Positions 8,858 through 16,732 of a stretch of 64,000 nt of DNA are shown here, piece by piece; within the stretch, counting starts at the first letter, position 1, and each line of letters starts with the position of its first letter. Under the pieces are notes generated by a model. It did no database searches. It had not been told where the DNA came from and was given only the letters and a program-made list of their open reading frames with translations. Origin of the DNA: Nitrospirota bacterium (GTDB lineage: Bacteria; Nitrospirota; JACRHL01); assembly GCA_016212085.1 (NCBI GenBank), contig JACRHL010000019.1, forward strand, positions 270,684 through 334,683, read 5' to 3'. The position numbers and the translations under genes are program-made.

Positions 8858-10516
8858 TTACCGCGATGCTCGCGTACGCAGATGCGCGGGCATCGACCCC
8901 ACCACAACCTCCCGTCGCTCCGCATCCCAGAAGAAGTAGATGCGCAGGCATCGGGCCTCGTCCCGCGCGTTCCCCCTCTTCAGGTGCATGTCCATGTACT
9001 CATTCCGCCCCTTCCATTGGACGAAGTAGGTATCGCCGTGCTCGCCCCAGCGGTCACCGGAAAAAGAGGGCTCGCACTGAAGGCCCAGTTCCCGTAACCG
9101 GTCCTGGAACGTGTCCCACGCGCCGTCTCCTATTCCGCGCTTCATGTCGCAGTACTCGTGGGCCAGGAGCAGCAGGGCTTTGTATGCCAGGGGCACGTCC
9201 TGGTACCTGGCGCTCTTGGCCGCTCGTGCGGCCCGTTCATGCACGGTGAGGCGTCCTGCGAGGTGCTTGTTCGTCCATGCCTGTAACTCGTCCAGGGAGT
9301 CGGGGATGTCGATCGTGGCATCCGTGGGACGATCTGCCGCGTTCAGTTGCGCCTCAAGCACCTCAAGGCGGGCGCTCAACCGGTAGGCGTAAGCGGCCTG
9401 TTCGTCCCGCTCACGCTCCAACTCCAGGCGTTTGGACTCCACCTCTTCCGCCAACTCCTCGGCGGCACCCAGGTTGGCCTTCAGGTCCTTCACCTGAGCG
9501 AGGGCGAGCGCCAACTGTTCATCGACGGCGCCGGACTGCGCGGCGTCTTTCCGCTTGCGCTCCAGGCTGAGTTGCTTGATCTTGGGAAAGGGCGGAAGCT
9601 CTCTTTCCAGGTTGGGCCGCCGGGTGTTGTGGGTGAAGACGTTGCCGATGACGAACCGTTCGAAGTCGGCAGCCCCGTTCGGGCCCCATTCCGCGATCCG
9701 ACCCGGCAGGGCCAGGGGGTGGCTGAACGGTCGGTCCAAGAACGGGGCGAAGCCGGGCAGGTAGGTGCGAACGGCACCATCGAAGACGGAGTATGTCTTC
9801 CCAATCTGATCGGTGAAGGAGTAGCTGACCGGCCCGGGGAGCACCGCAACGTGCGCGATTCCAAGGCATTGCACAGCTAGCTTGTTCACATCCACCAGCG
9901 CGGAGGCGGGATCCTGTTCGGACTCGGGAAGCGAGACGACGATAACGGGACGGGTCCGGCGCGGGTTGGTGAGCAGCCGGACAAATCCGGTTACGTCATC
10001 CTCGCCCAGCAAGACCACGGGTTGTTCGGTCAGGCCCACGCCGTAGTCCAGAAGGCCGGGGGCCTTGGCGATCTGGCGGACGATGCCTGGTATGCTGGGC
10101 TCGAACTCCAAGGCGTCCCCGGGCGCGGAAACCAGCAGGCGAAGCCCGAAGAGCGCATCCCTATCACCCCGTGCGACGGCAATCTCGATCGTCCACACCC
10201 GCCCCGGAACGTCCTTGTCGTGATCGTCGAGCCGAGCACACCAGAAGTCGCCGCTCTCATCCAGCGTGACCACCTCGGCCGGCTTCCCAGGCGTCGCCAG
10301 TTCGAAGGGTCTGCCCTCCCACGCCTCGTCGGGCAGTTTTCCGGCCCGCGGCTGCATCCACTTGAGGCAATGTGTTCGCGCCACCTGAACGGCGGCGTCC
10401 TTGTCATCACCCCCAAGCTGGGCAGTGATCTGAACCACGTGACGGACCCGGCGCTCGGGACGCCTGCTCTCGACAAAAGGGCGGAGTTGGTCGGCGAGAG
10501 TTCTTGCAGCGTTCAT
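8858..10516 (-). CDS. Unknown coiled-coil protein, possibly acquired by transfer
   Basis: I do not recognise this 552-residue protein. The ATG at 10516 is chosen because AAGGAA lies five bases upstream; the frame stays open for 14 more codons. The first 320 residues look globular. Residues about 330-420 are rich in Glu, Lys, Arg, Leu and Ala with heptad spacing (VKDLKANLGAAEELAEEVES), predicting a coiled coil. The last 130 residues form another domain ending CLRIYFFWDAERREVVVGSM, which faintly recalls beta-strand endings of RelE-like toxins, but I would not assign that. By eye its bases are less GC-rich than those of its neighbours. It stands alone between convergent genes and a palindromic repeat. 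A defence or island-borne gene is possible; the function is unknown. Confidence 0.75.
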   Translation of the reverse strand: MNAARTLADQLRPFVESRRPERRVRHVVQITAQLGGDDKDAAVQVARTHCLKWMQPRAGKLPDEAWEGRPFELATPGKPAEVVTLDESGDFWCARLDDHDKDVPGRVWTIEIAVARGDRDALFGLRLLVSAPGDALEFEPSIPGIVRQIAKAPGLLDYGVGLTEQPVVLLGEDDVTGFVRLLTNPRRTRPVIVVSLPESEQDPASALVDVNKLAVQCLGIAHVAVLPGPVSYSFTDQIGKTYSVFDGAVRTYLPGFAPFLDRPFSHPLALPGRIAEWGPNGAADFERFVIGNVFTHNTRRPNLERELPPFPKIKQLSLERKRKDAAQSGAVDEQLALALAQVKDLKANLGAAEELAEEVESKRLELERERDEQAAYAYRLSARLEVLEAQLNAADRPTDATIDIPDSLDELQAWTNKHLAGRLTVHERAARAAKSARYQDVPLAYKALLLLAHEYCDMKRGIGDGAWDTFQDRLRELGLQCEPSFSGDRWGEHGDTYFVQWKGRNEYMDMHLKRGNARDEARCLRIYFFWDAERREVVVGSMPAHLRTRASR

Positions 10517-10580
10517 GGCATTTCCTTCATGGAAGTTCACGATCGACTGACACGGCAACCCCTATCCCAGCTCGTAGCTC

Positions 10581-10725
10581 GTAGGTTGGGCAGAGCAACG
10601 CGAAGCCCAACACCCCCGCTCCCCGTTCAAGGCCAGTCGCCCCATTCGCACCCGCGCCACCCCAACAACTTTCGGCACGGCACCCACCCCGCCGTTGGGC
10701 TTCATTGCATTCAGCGCCAACCTAC
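10581..10725. repeat. Imperfect inverted repeat (MITE/REP-like), about 145 bp
   Basis: The left arm at 10581-10611 (GTAGGTTGGGC...GAAGCCCAAC) is matched in reverse by the right arm at 10694-10725 (GTTGGGCTTC...GCCAACCTAC) with a few mismatches. The arms enclose about 82 bases with no gene. Elements with GTAGGTTGGGC ends are scattered in many proteobacterial genomes and are thought to be non-autonomous mobile or structural repeats; that comparison is from memory. It separates the unknown gene at 8858-10516 from pgi and lies just past the pgi stop, so its RNA could also act as a 3' hairpin for pgi. Confidence 0.7.
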
Positions 10726-10747
10726 CGCCCCCGCGCCGATGTCTGCC

Positions 10748-12139
10748 TCATGACCCCAACAAATTCTCATACCCCTCCCTTCCCATCGCCCCATACGTGA
10801 GCACCTTGCCGCGCTCCACGCCGGGCTGGTCGAAGGGGTCGATGCCGTACAGGCCGCCGGCGAAGGCGGTCATGATCTCGAACAGCATCAGCAGTTGGCC
10901 GAAGGCGAACGGGTTCAGTTCCGGCACGTCGATGCGGTAGCTGGGGCGGCCCCCGTCCGTGAGCACCATCTCGGTGGCCGCCTGCTCCGCGTTCAACAGC
11001 GCCCCCAGGGTGGCGCCGCCCAGGTAGCCCAGGGCCGGGCTGTCCTTGTGCAGCGGGGGGATGGTGACGCCGTCCGCAAAGCGCTCCAGGCGCACGAAGG
11101 CGGTCATCTTGTCGTTCGGCCCCGCCACGAACAGTTGCACCTGTGAGTGCTGGTCGATGGCGCCCACGGCGGGCAGCGGCGTCTGCCCCGTGTGCACGGT
11201 GGCGCCGTCCAGCCCGTGCTCCTTGCCCAGGCTCTCCGCCCACAGTTGCACGAACCAGTCCGCCAGCCCCTTCAGGCCGTCCGCATAGGGCATCAGCACG
11301 GTGATGGGCTTGCCCTTGGCCGTGGCGGCCAGGTAGTGCAGGGCCGCTAGGCGGTAGGCGGGGTTATCGTCCAGGTCCGGCGCCGCACAGCGCGCCGCCA
11401 TGTCCGCCGCGCCCGCCAGCAGCTCGGCCACGTCGATGCCGCACACCGCCGCCGGCAGCAGCCCCACGGCGGTCAGTTGCGAGAAGCGCCCGCCCACGTT
11501 GGGCGGCACCGGCAGCGTGCGCCACCCCTCCGCCCGCGCGATCTTGCGCAGGTCGCCCTTGTCCGGGTCCGTCGTCGCGATCAGGTGGCGGGCCGGGTCC
11601 AGCCCCGCCCGCTCCAGCCAGGCGCGGGCCACCATGTAGTTGGCCAGCGTCTCCGCCGTGCCGCCGGACTTGGTGACCACGTTCACGCAGGTTTGTTGCG
11701 GGTCCAGCATGGCGAGCAGCGCGGCGATGGTGGCCGGGTCCACATTCTCCATGAAGAACAGGCGCGGGCCGCCGCGCTCATGGGGGGGCAGCAGGTTGTG
11801 GAACGGGTGGCGCAGCGCCTGGTGGGTGGCCTTGGGCCCCAGCGACGAGCCGCCGATGCCCACCACCACGAAATTCTCGAACCCCCGCGCCCACGCCGCC
11901 GCCGCGTCGATGGGCGCCGTGTCCTGACCGGGCAGGTCATAAAAGCCCAGCTCCCCAGCCGCCCGGCGCCGGGCCAGCGCGTCGTGCGCCGCCTTCGCGC
12001 GCCCGGCCAGGGCGGCCAGTTCCGCCGGCCGGATGCCGTGGGTGGCACCCACGCGGTCGGCCATCATGCGCGTGCTGTCGATGCGGATGCGTTGCGCCCG
12101 AACCCAGGACGGGTCGTGGCACGGGTGGCTTGGGCTCAT
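10748..12139 (-). CDS. pgi: Glucose-6-phosphate isomerase
   Basis: The 463-residue protein interconverts glucose 6-phosphate and fructose 6-phosphate in the cytoplasm. Recognised stretches are VVVGIGGSSLGPKATHQAL, VVTKSGGTAETLANY (phosphate binding), PPNVGGRFSQLTAVGL and GAIDQHSQVQLF, which carries the conserved catalytic-region His. The length is that of the shorter bacterial PGIs, about 450 residues, not the 550-residue enterobacterial form. The ATG at 12139 is preferred; the frame stays open to 12268, but that extension would translate the terminator hairpin at 12219-12257 and cannot be real. The gene stands alone between that terminator and the inverted repeat. Confidence 0.95.
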   Translation of the reverse strand: MSPSHPCHDPSWVRAQRIRIDSTRMMADRVGATHGIRPAELAALAGRAKAAHDALARRRAAGELGFYDLPGQDTAPIDAAAAWARGFENFVVVGIGGSSLGPKATHQALRHPFHNLLPPHERGGPRLFFMENVDPATIAALLAMLDPQQTCVNVVTKSGGTAETLANYMVARAWLERAGLDPARHLIATTDPDKGDLRKIARAEGWRTLPVPPNVGGRFSQLTAVGLLPAAVCGIDVAELLAGAADMAARCAAPDLDDNPAYRLAALHYLAATAKGKPITVLMPYADGLKGLADWFVQLWAESLGKEHGLDGATVHTGQTPLPAVGAIDQHSQVQLFVAGPNDKMTAFVRLERFADGVTIPPLHKDSPALGYLGGATLGALLNAEQAATEMVLTDGGRPSYRIDVPELNPFAFGQLLMLFEIMTAFAGGLYGIDPFDQPGVERGKVLTYGAMGREGYENLLGS

Positions 12140-12218
12140 GGCAATCCCCAAACAAGGGTGGCGCGGGCGTCCGTGGCGGGCCCGCGTAAAGGAACGGTCG
12201 GCTGGGGTGATTGTAGCC

Positions 12219-12257
12219 AAAAAAAAAGTGGGAGGCCGGGGGCCTCCCACTTTTTTT
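12219..12257 (-). terminator. Rho-independent terminator of the oxidase operon
   Basis: A perfect 10-bp stem (GTGGGAGGCC at 12228-12237 with its complement at 12241-12250, GGG loop) is flanked by nine A on the left and seven T on the right. It can end transcripts from both strands. Leftward transcription of the oxidase operon meets the T run made by 12219-12227, so pgi needs its own promoter in the roughly 80 bases downstream. Confidence 0.93.
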
Positions 12258-12314
12258 GCTGATACCACGGGCCGGTTAGGAGCCGGCCTATGTCGGTTCG
12301 CTTACGGTCGGCGC

Positions 12315-12746
12315 CTATTCGTAGTACGTGGGGCAGCTTGCGGCCACCCGGTACAGAACCGACACCACCAGCACCACCCACACCACGGTCAGCACGTAAC
12401 CGCCATCGAACCAGGGGGCCTGGTTGGAGGTCAGCGCCTGGATGCAGGCGGGATCCTGCTGCTCGGTGACGCAGCTTTCCAGGGTGGTGGCGTTCACGCC
12501 CACGTACTTGCTCTCGCCGATGATCTTCGGCTCGAGGAAGAACGAGCGCTGATCGAAGTTGTACGCCGGAGTCATGCCGACATACTCCTTGCGCTCACCC
12601 CACAGCGGGAACGAGATCAACACCGACGTAAAAATGGTCATACAGACCAGGGCGAACATGAAGACCGGCCAAGGGCGCCCACCCTCGCGAATGCCGTCAT
12701 AGAGCTCCCACTTGAGCTCCTCGAAGGTCAATTTACGACCTGCCAT
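12315..12746 (-). CDS. Unknown two-TM protein, last gene of the oxidase operon
   Basis: This 143-residue protein has one membrane segment at residues about 27-46 (WPVFMFALVCMTIFTSVLIS) and another near the C-terminus (GGYVLTVVWVVLVVSVLYRV). Between them is a loop of about 65 residues containing two cysteines (ESCVTEQQDPACIQ) that could form a disulfide on the periplasmic side. I recognise no family. It has no haem motif, so it is not a CcoP replacement by chemistry. It could be a structural subunit that takes the CcoP or CcoQ position in the oxidase. It follows the CcoO-like gene after 73 bases that contain a very strong hairpin, so its expression level may be set separately. Start ATG is preceded by AGGGAGAAAA. 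Confidence 0.7.
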   Translation of the reverse strand: MAGRKLTFEELKWELYDGIREGGRPWPVFMFALVCMTIFTSVLISFPLWGERKEYVGMTPAYNFDQRSFFLEPKIIGESKYVGVNATTLESCVTEQQDPACIQALTSNQAPWFDGGYVLTVVWVVLVVSVLYRVAASCPTYYE

Positions 12747-12777
12747 GACTTTTTCTCCCTTAAAAGCGAAAGCCTAA

Positions 12778-12806
12778 CGCCGGGGGCGGGGACACCGCCC
12801 CCGGCG
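12778..12806 (-). other. Strong intercistronic hairpin
   Basis: A perfect 12-bp stem (CGCCGGGGGCGG at 12778-12789 and its complement at 12795-12806) with a 5-base loop lies between the CcoO-like gene and the last gene of the operon. No T run follows on the transcribed strand, so it is more likely an RNA-stabilising or processing hairpin for the ccoN-ccoO transcript than a terminator. Confidence 0.75.
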
Positions 12807-12819
12807 CAGATCAGGCCGT

Positions 12820-13380
12820 TTACTTGAGGCTCACCATGTAAGCCGCCAGCGCCTTCAACTCACCGGTATCGAGGAAGTCGAAGGACTGCATGATCGACTT
12901 GGACTGCACCGAGCGCGGGTCCTTGTGGTGCTGAAGGTGCCAGGGCACCGACGGCATGCGCGAGCCGATGTGCATCAGGTCCGGGGCCTTGCGGTCGGAA
13001 CCGATCACGGTCGGGGACTCGCCCACGAAGTCGCCAGCCAGGGGCGGGGCACCGAAGTACTCCCAGTCCATGGACTGCTCGGGCAGCAGGGTGTGGCAGT
13101 GCCAGCAGCCCTCGCGGATGAAGATCTTCTTCCCAACGCCGATGGGGTTGGAAACCATCTCTCCGCGCTTCTCGATCTTCGGCTGGTTCCAACCCTTCAT
13201 CAGGGGGTCCCGCACCGACCAGGCCGAGCTGCCGTAGTTCACCTGCTTCTCGAGGGCCAGCTTGGTGGCCGGCACCGCGCCCAGGTACACACCACCGATG
13301 CCGATGGTCATCAACAGCGTGGTGCCGAAGACGACCAGGAACATGGTGACGCCGACTTTATATTCCTTGTAACCACCCAT
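12820..13380 (-). CDS. ccoO: Monohaem cytochrome c subunit, CcoO-like (cbb3-type oxidase subunit II)
   Basis: The 186-residue protein has an N-terminal membrane anchor (residues about 11-35) and one haem c site, GCWHCH, with Cys92, Cys95 and His96. The C-terminal part follows the CcoO pattern: PDLMHIGSR, then WHLQHHKDPRSV, then SIMQSFDFL, where Met164 sits at the axial-ligand position. In cbb3 oxidases CcoO takes electrons from CcoP or soluble cytochrome c and passes them to CcoN. It is somewhat shorter than usual (200-240 residues). It lies 39 bases after ccoN. No dihaem CcoP is encoded in this operon, so CcoO would have to accept electrons directly from a soluble donor. Confidence 0.88.
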   Translation of the reverse strand: MGGYKEYKVGVTMFLVVFGTTLLMTIGIGGVYLGAVPATKLALEKQVNYGSSAWSVRDPLMKGWNQPKIEKRGEMVSNPIGVGKKIFIREGCWHCHTLLPEQSMDWEYFGAPPLAGDFVGESPTVIGSDRKAPDLMHIGSRMPSVPWHLQHHKDPRSVQSKSIMQSFDFLDTGELKALAAYMVSLK

Positions 13381-13419
13381 TTCGAGTGTTCTCCTTCCTT
13401 GTTGACTGCACTACACGGT

Positions 13420-14835
13420 TTAGGTGAAGTAGGCCGTGGCGGGCGCGTTCTTCTCGGTCACGGGCTCGCCGGCGGTTGCAGTCTTGTAGAGGTTGTAGAG
13501 GAAGATCCACTGACCCAGCACGATGGTCAGGCCGAACAGGGACCGACCAACCATGTAGGGGTGGGTGGCATACACCACGTCGATGAAGGTGGTGTTATAC
13601 ACCTTACCGGACGCCTGGATCAGACCGGCCAGCGTCAGGGTCGTCCAGAACCCGATGAAGCCGATGGTCGTGAGCCAGTAGTGGGTGGTAGCCAGGGACT
13701 GGCTGTAGATCTTACGCTGGAACAGCTTGGCCACAGCGTAATAGGTGGCACCGATCTCGATGAAGGTCGAGAAGCCCAGCAGGGCGAAGTGCGCGTGAGC
13801 CACGATCCAGTGGGTGCCGTGGATGTACCAGTTGATGGCGCGGGTCTGCTGGAAGGCGCCCTGGAAGTTCAGGGGCACCGCCATCAGGGTACCGGTCAGG
13901 GCGAACTGGACGGACACGTTCGAGGAGAACATGTGCCACTTGCCCTGCACGGTCAGCACCATGTTGGTGATGAACGCCAGCGCCGGGATGAGGATCATCA
14001 CGCCCGACACGGAGGCAAACGACTTCATCCACTCCGGAATCGGCGCACCCATCAGGTGGTGGGCACCCGGCGTCGAGTAGAACGCCGCGATGGTCCAGAA
14101 GTGCAGATGGCCGATCTTGTGGCTGTAGAGCACGTTGCCGGTCACCTTCGGGATCACGTAGTACGCGATCGCGGCGGACACCGGGGTGATCCACAGGCCC
14201 AGCACGTTGTGCGCGTGCCACCACACCATGTAGGCCTCGTTCAGACCGGTCACCGGGAACAGATCGGGGATCGCACCGATGAAGTAGGTCATCCAGATCA
14301 TCACCAGCGCGGCCAGGAAGAACCACACCGTGATGTACATGCCCTGGGTGCGACGCTGCAACACCGTCATGAAGACGTTGATGGCGGCGAAGCCCAGGAT
14401 GAACACCAGCACATAGATGTCGACCGGCCAGATCAGCTCCTGGTACTCACGACCGGAGTTGGCGCCGAGGATCAGGGTGGCGCCGGCCACCACGATGCCG
14501 ACGTTCCACAGCCAGATGTTCCACAAACCCAGCTTCTCGCTCCACAGACGGCAGTTGCAGAGCGCCGGGGTCATGTAATACATGGCCGCCACGAAGGCGA
14601 TGGAGATCCAGCCGAAGATCACGATGGTGATGTGCAGGGGGCGCACACGACCAAAGGCGAACACCGAAGCGAGCGGACCCATCACGTCCACACCGTTCAG
14701 CAGGTCCGGCCACGCGATGCGAAGGCTGGTGAAGAACCCGAAGGAAGCACCGATGCACAACCACACAACCGCGCTAAAGAACGCGTGTTTTGCAGCGGTG
14801 CCGGGCTTGATCCCGTCATAGGTCGCTGTACTCAT
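13420..14835 (-). CDS. ccoN: cbb3-type cytochrome c oxidase subunit I (CcoN-like)
   Basis: This 471-residue, roughly twelve-helix protein is the catalytic subunit of a C-type haem-copper oxidase. Visible ligands are His68 in FGRVRPLHI (low-spin haem), His209 in WWHAHN and His259-His260 in STPGAHH (CuB), and His347/His349 in THWIVAHAHF (haem b3 and b). Tyr253 is six residues before His259, the spacing of the cross-linked tyrosine of cbb3 oxidases, so O2 reduction fits better than NO reduction. WWHAHN replaces the usual WWYGHN, and the protein is clearly divergent. A TAGGAG site precedes the ATG. It is the seventh gene of an operon that starts at 17382. No ccoG, ccoH, ccoI or ccoS assembly genes are in the window. 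Confidence 0.9.
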   Translation of the reverse strand: MSTATYDGIKPGTAAKHAFFSAVVWLCIGASFGFFTSLRIAWPDLLNGVDVMGPLASVFAFGRVRPLHITIVIFGWISIAFVAAMYYMTPALCNCRLWSEKLGLWNIWLWNVGIVVAGATLILGANSGREYQELIWPVDIYVLVFILGFAAINVFMTVLQRRTQGMYITVWFFLAALVMIWMTYFIGAIPDLFPVTGLNEAYMVWWHAHNVLGLWITPVSAAIAYYVIPKVTGNVLYSHKIGHLHFWTIAAFYSTPGAHHLMGAPIPEWMKSFASVSGVMILIPALAFITNMVLTVQGKWHMFSSNVSVQFALTGTLMAVPLNFQGAFQQTRAINWYIHGTHWIVAHAHFALLGFSTFIEIGATYYAVAKLFQRKIYSQSLATTHYWLTTIGFIGFWTTLTLAGLIQASGKVYNTTFIDVVYATHPYMVGRSLFGLTIVLGQWIFLYNLYKTATAGEPVTEKNAPATAYFT

Positions 14836-14884
14836 CCTAATTTAACTCCTAAACTCGAATAACCCGCAGTGATCAGCGCGATAA

Positions 14885-15112
14885 TCAGCCGTTGGAACCG
14901 TCGTCCGGCGTCTGCTGCTTCATCAGCACGTACATCAACGCGCCAACAGCGGCCCCGATGCCGAAGGTCCAGCCGAACATGTAACCGTAGTCGCCGGTCC
15001 AGACCTCATGCCGGCCGGACCACATGCCCAGGTTGACGGCGGAACCGATCACGGTACCGAGCCCGAAACCCAGGAAGATGCCGTTGAGCACCCATGTCAT
15101 GGTCTTTTCCAT
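14885..15112 (-). CDS. Unknown small two-TM protein in oxidase operon
   Basis: This 75-residue protein has two predicted membrane helices (about residues 6-28 and 44-64) joined by a short polar loop (SGRHEVWTGDYGY), and a polar C-terminus. Glycines are spaced through both helices (GIFLGFGLGTVIG, GWTFGIGAAVGALM), suggesting tight helix packing. I recognise no family. It is translated just before ccoN, 49 bases away, so a small structural or assembly subunit of the oxidase is the natural guess. It does not resemble CcoQ in sequence. Confidence 0.7.
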   Translation of the reverse strand: MEKTMTWVLNGIFLGFGLGTVIGSAVNLGMWSGRHEVWTGDYGYMFGWTFGIGAAVGALMYVLMKQQTPDDGSNG

Positions 15113-15153
15113 TGCCCTCTTGCCTTTCCTTTGAGGAACGTGGACTCGGAGTC

Positions 15154-15369
15154 CTATTCCGAATACTTGCCGGCCTTGCCGCTGACCATCATGTAGATGG
15201 CCACAATGCTGAAGAAAGCCAGAACGGTGCCGCAGACGGCGGCGAAGGACGCCAGCCAGCCGGGGCCGGTGTGCGCCGGATCATGGGCCACCCTATCCAG
15301 CGCAAACGCCACGTTGTTCAACCCGAGCACCAGGGTTCCGGCAAGGGCGATGATCTTCGATTTGCTCAT
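15154..15369 (-). CDS. Unknown small membrane protein in oxidase operon
   Basis: This 71-residue protein begins MSKSKIIALAGTLVLGLNNVAFA, which could be a signal peptide or a first membrane helix. A second helix follows (FAAVCGTVLAFFSIVAIYMM) and a short basic tail. The segment between them holds two histidines (DRVAHDPAHTGPG), possible metal or haem contacts. No family is recognised. It lies 41 bases before the next small gene on the same strand, with an AAGGAGAAAG site ahead of the ATG. Confidence 0.7.
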   Translation of the reverse strand: MSKSKIIALAGTLVLGLNNVAFALDRVAHDPAHTGPGWLASFAAVCGTVLAFFSIVAIYMMVSGKAGKYSE

Positions 15370-15403
15370 TCGCTTTCTCCTTTTTTCCTAAACCTACCGC
15401 GCC

Positions 15404-15655
15404 TTACTTGCCGTCCAGGTACGGATCCTTGCGGTCCACGTCGATGTCGTCGATCAGGTCCTTGTAGAACAAGGCCCCGCCCAGACACCAGATGGAAATG
15501 TAGGTGATGAAGATGTACATGAACGGACCGTAGGGACCGTACCAGGCGTAGCCACCGATGTCGCTACCGAACTCCTTGGGGCGGTTGGCGAAATAGATCT
15601 CCACGATGACGCCGAGAACAATCGCCCCGACCCAGATCAGCAATTTCCCTCCCAT
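15404..15655 (-). CDS. Unknown small membrane protein in oxidase operon
   Basis: This 83-residue protein has two predicted helices (residues about 5-22 and 46-66). Between them is a loop rich in aromatic residues and glycine (GGYAWYGPYGPF). It ends in a charged, acidic tail (KDLIDDIDVDRKD). I do not recognise it. A GGAGG-type ribosome site precedes the ATG. The three small genes at 14885-15655 have similar size and layout, although they share no obvious sequence; they may form a set of small subunits around CcoN. Confidence 0.7.
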   Translation of the reverse strand: MGGKLLIWVGAIVLGVIVEIYFANRPKEFGSDIGGYAWYGPYGPFMYIFITYISIWCLGGALFYKDLIDDIDVDRKDPYLDGK

Positions 15656-15703
15656 AAGGGCTCCTCCTAATTTGCAACCACGGCGGAAACCGCCAACTCA
15701 ACC

Positions 15704-16345
15704 CTAGGTTCCATCCTGCGCCGCCCCGCCCGCCCGCGTCCCGCGGCGGAGGCCGAAGCCAACCGAAACCTCCTCTCGCCCGCCCACTTTACGTATCCCC
15801 CGGAGCGTCAACTCCGCCTTGTCGGGGATCTCCGGAAGGGGCTGGAAAAACACCAGGGACTTCCTTGTGTAACCGGGAAAGACCCGGCTCACCCCAAACT
15901 CCCGCGCCTGGAGCTGTTCCAGCGCCTCCTGGTAACCGCGACGCCCCGCCGCGGTTCCGTAGGCACCCGTCATCCGCTCATTGAACAACCGAAGCACCGC
16001 GTCGGTGGCCAGAGCGTTGACCTCTCGGTCCGTCACCCGCAACGTCACCCGGTCGAAGTTCACATCCACCGGAGTGTCGCCCACGTTGGCGGCCGATATC
16101 TCAAAGATCCAGAAGGTGCTCACCAGCAACGATGAGACCTCGACCGATTCCCCCCAGACCGGGGTTACCTCGACCGTCAACCCCGCAACGTCAACGCGCG
16201 GCGGCTCCACCTGGAACGCCAGCACCTGCCGCCAGCCCTCCGGATGCCGCAAAAACCCGACATAGCGCGATGTGGCGAGTATTAAACTCAGGGCCGCCGC
16301 AGATGTCAACAGAACCGCGAAAACCAGGACGATCTTTTTCTTCAT
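15704..16345 (-). CDS. Unknown membrane-anchored periplasmic protein in oxidase operon
   Basis: The 213-residue protein starts MKKKIVLVFAVLLTSAAALS, an uncleaved anchor or signal peptide. A soluble, beta-rich region follows (VDVAGLTVEVTPVWG, FDRVTLRVTDREVNAL, KAELTLRGIRKVGG). The ATG at 16345 is preferred to a TTG at 16366 because it begins directly at the basic signal region. No cysteines, haem motif or family signature are visible. Its place in an oxidase operon suggests an assembly or donor-docking factor, but nothing in the sequence proves it. Confidence 0.65.
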   Translation of the reverse strand: MKKKIVLVFAVLLTSAAALSLILATSRYVGFLRHPEGWRQVLAFQVEPPRVDVAGLTVEVTPVWGESVEVSSLLVSTFWIFEISAANVGDTPVDVNFDRVTLRVTDREVNALATDAVLRLFNERMTGAYGTAAGRRGYQEALEQLQAREFGVSRVFPGYTRKSLVFFQPLPEIPDKAELTLRGIRKVGGREEVSVGFGLRRGTRAGGAAQDGT

Positions 16346-16372
16346 GGCCCGGCGCCATTCCCGCAATGGCCA

Positions 16373-16732
16373 TCACGACGACCCCTTGCGCATCCAGGTG
16401 AACCAGAACAGGAACGCAAAGCCACCCCCAACGTACAACAACCCCGCCACCATGCCCCCATCCAGGAAGGGGCCGTCGCCGCCCCTGGAAAGGGCACCCA
16501 CGACATCGCCGCCATGCCCCGTGAGGAACGGCGCGTTCAATACCACCGCCAGCAGCAGCACGACACCGACCATCACCCACAGCCACCACGGGGTGCGCCG
16601 CTGGCTCTTGTCGATCTGGCCGTACAGGTCGGCGTCGGTGAAGCGGTCGCCCTCCGCCACGGCGATCAGGTCGTGATCCACGTCGCCCCCCTGGCGCTCG
16701 GCGGGGGTGGCCTGTTGCCGCGGGTCGTTCAT
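16373..16732 (-). CDS. Unknown two-TM protein in oxidase operon
   Basis: This 119-residue protein has a soluble N-terminal part with an acidic stretch (DVDHDLIAVAEGDRFTDADLYG). Helix one follows (WWLWVMVGVVLLLAVVLNAP), then a glycine-rich loop and helix two (GLLYVGGGFAFLFWFTWMR). The start is the ATG at 16732, whose first bases overlap the stop of the preceding gene as ATGA, so the two are probably translationally coupled. The open frame runs much further upstream, but only as a shadow of the neighbouring gene. No family is recognised. Confidence 0.7.
   Translation of the reverse strand: MNDPRQQATPAERQGGDVDHDLIAVAEGDRFTDADLYGQIDKSQRRTPWWLWVMVGVVLLLAVVLNAPFLTGHGGDVVGALSRGGDGPFLDGGMVAGLLYVGGGFAFLFWFTWMRKGSS

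Noticed and set aside
12140..12268. N-terminal extension of pgi to 12268
   Set aside because: It would translate a perfect terminator hairpin; the ATG at 12139 gives a normal enzyme.
13420..14835. Nitric oxide reductase (NorB-type) instead of CcoN
   Set aside because: The Tyr253-His259 spacing and the CcoO-like partner favour a cbb3 oxygen reductase; the glutamates typical of NorB near the active site are not seen.
12925..14862. Open frame of about 645 codons opposite ccoN and ccoO
   Set aside because: The sense strand encodes haem ligands and membrane helices; the antisense frame is a His/Arg/Gly-rich shadow.
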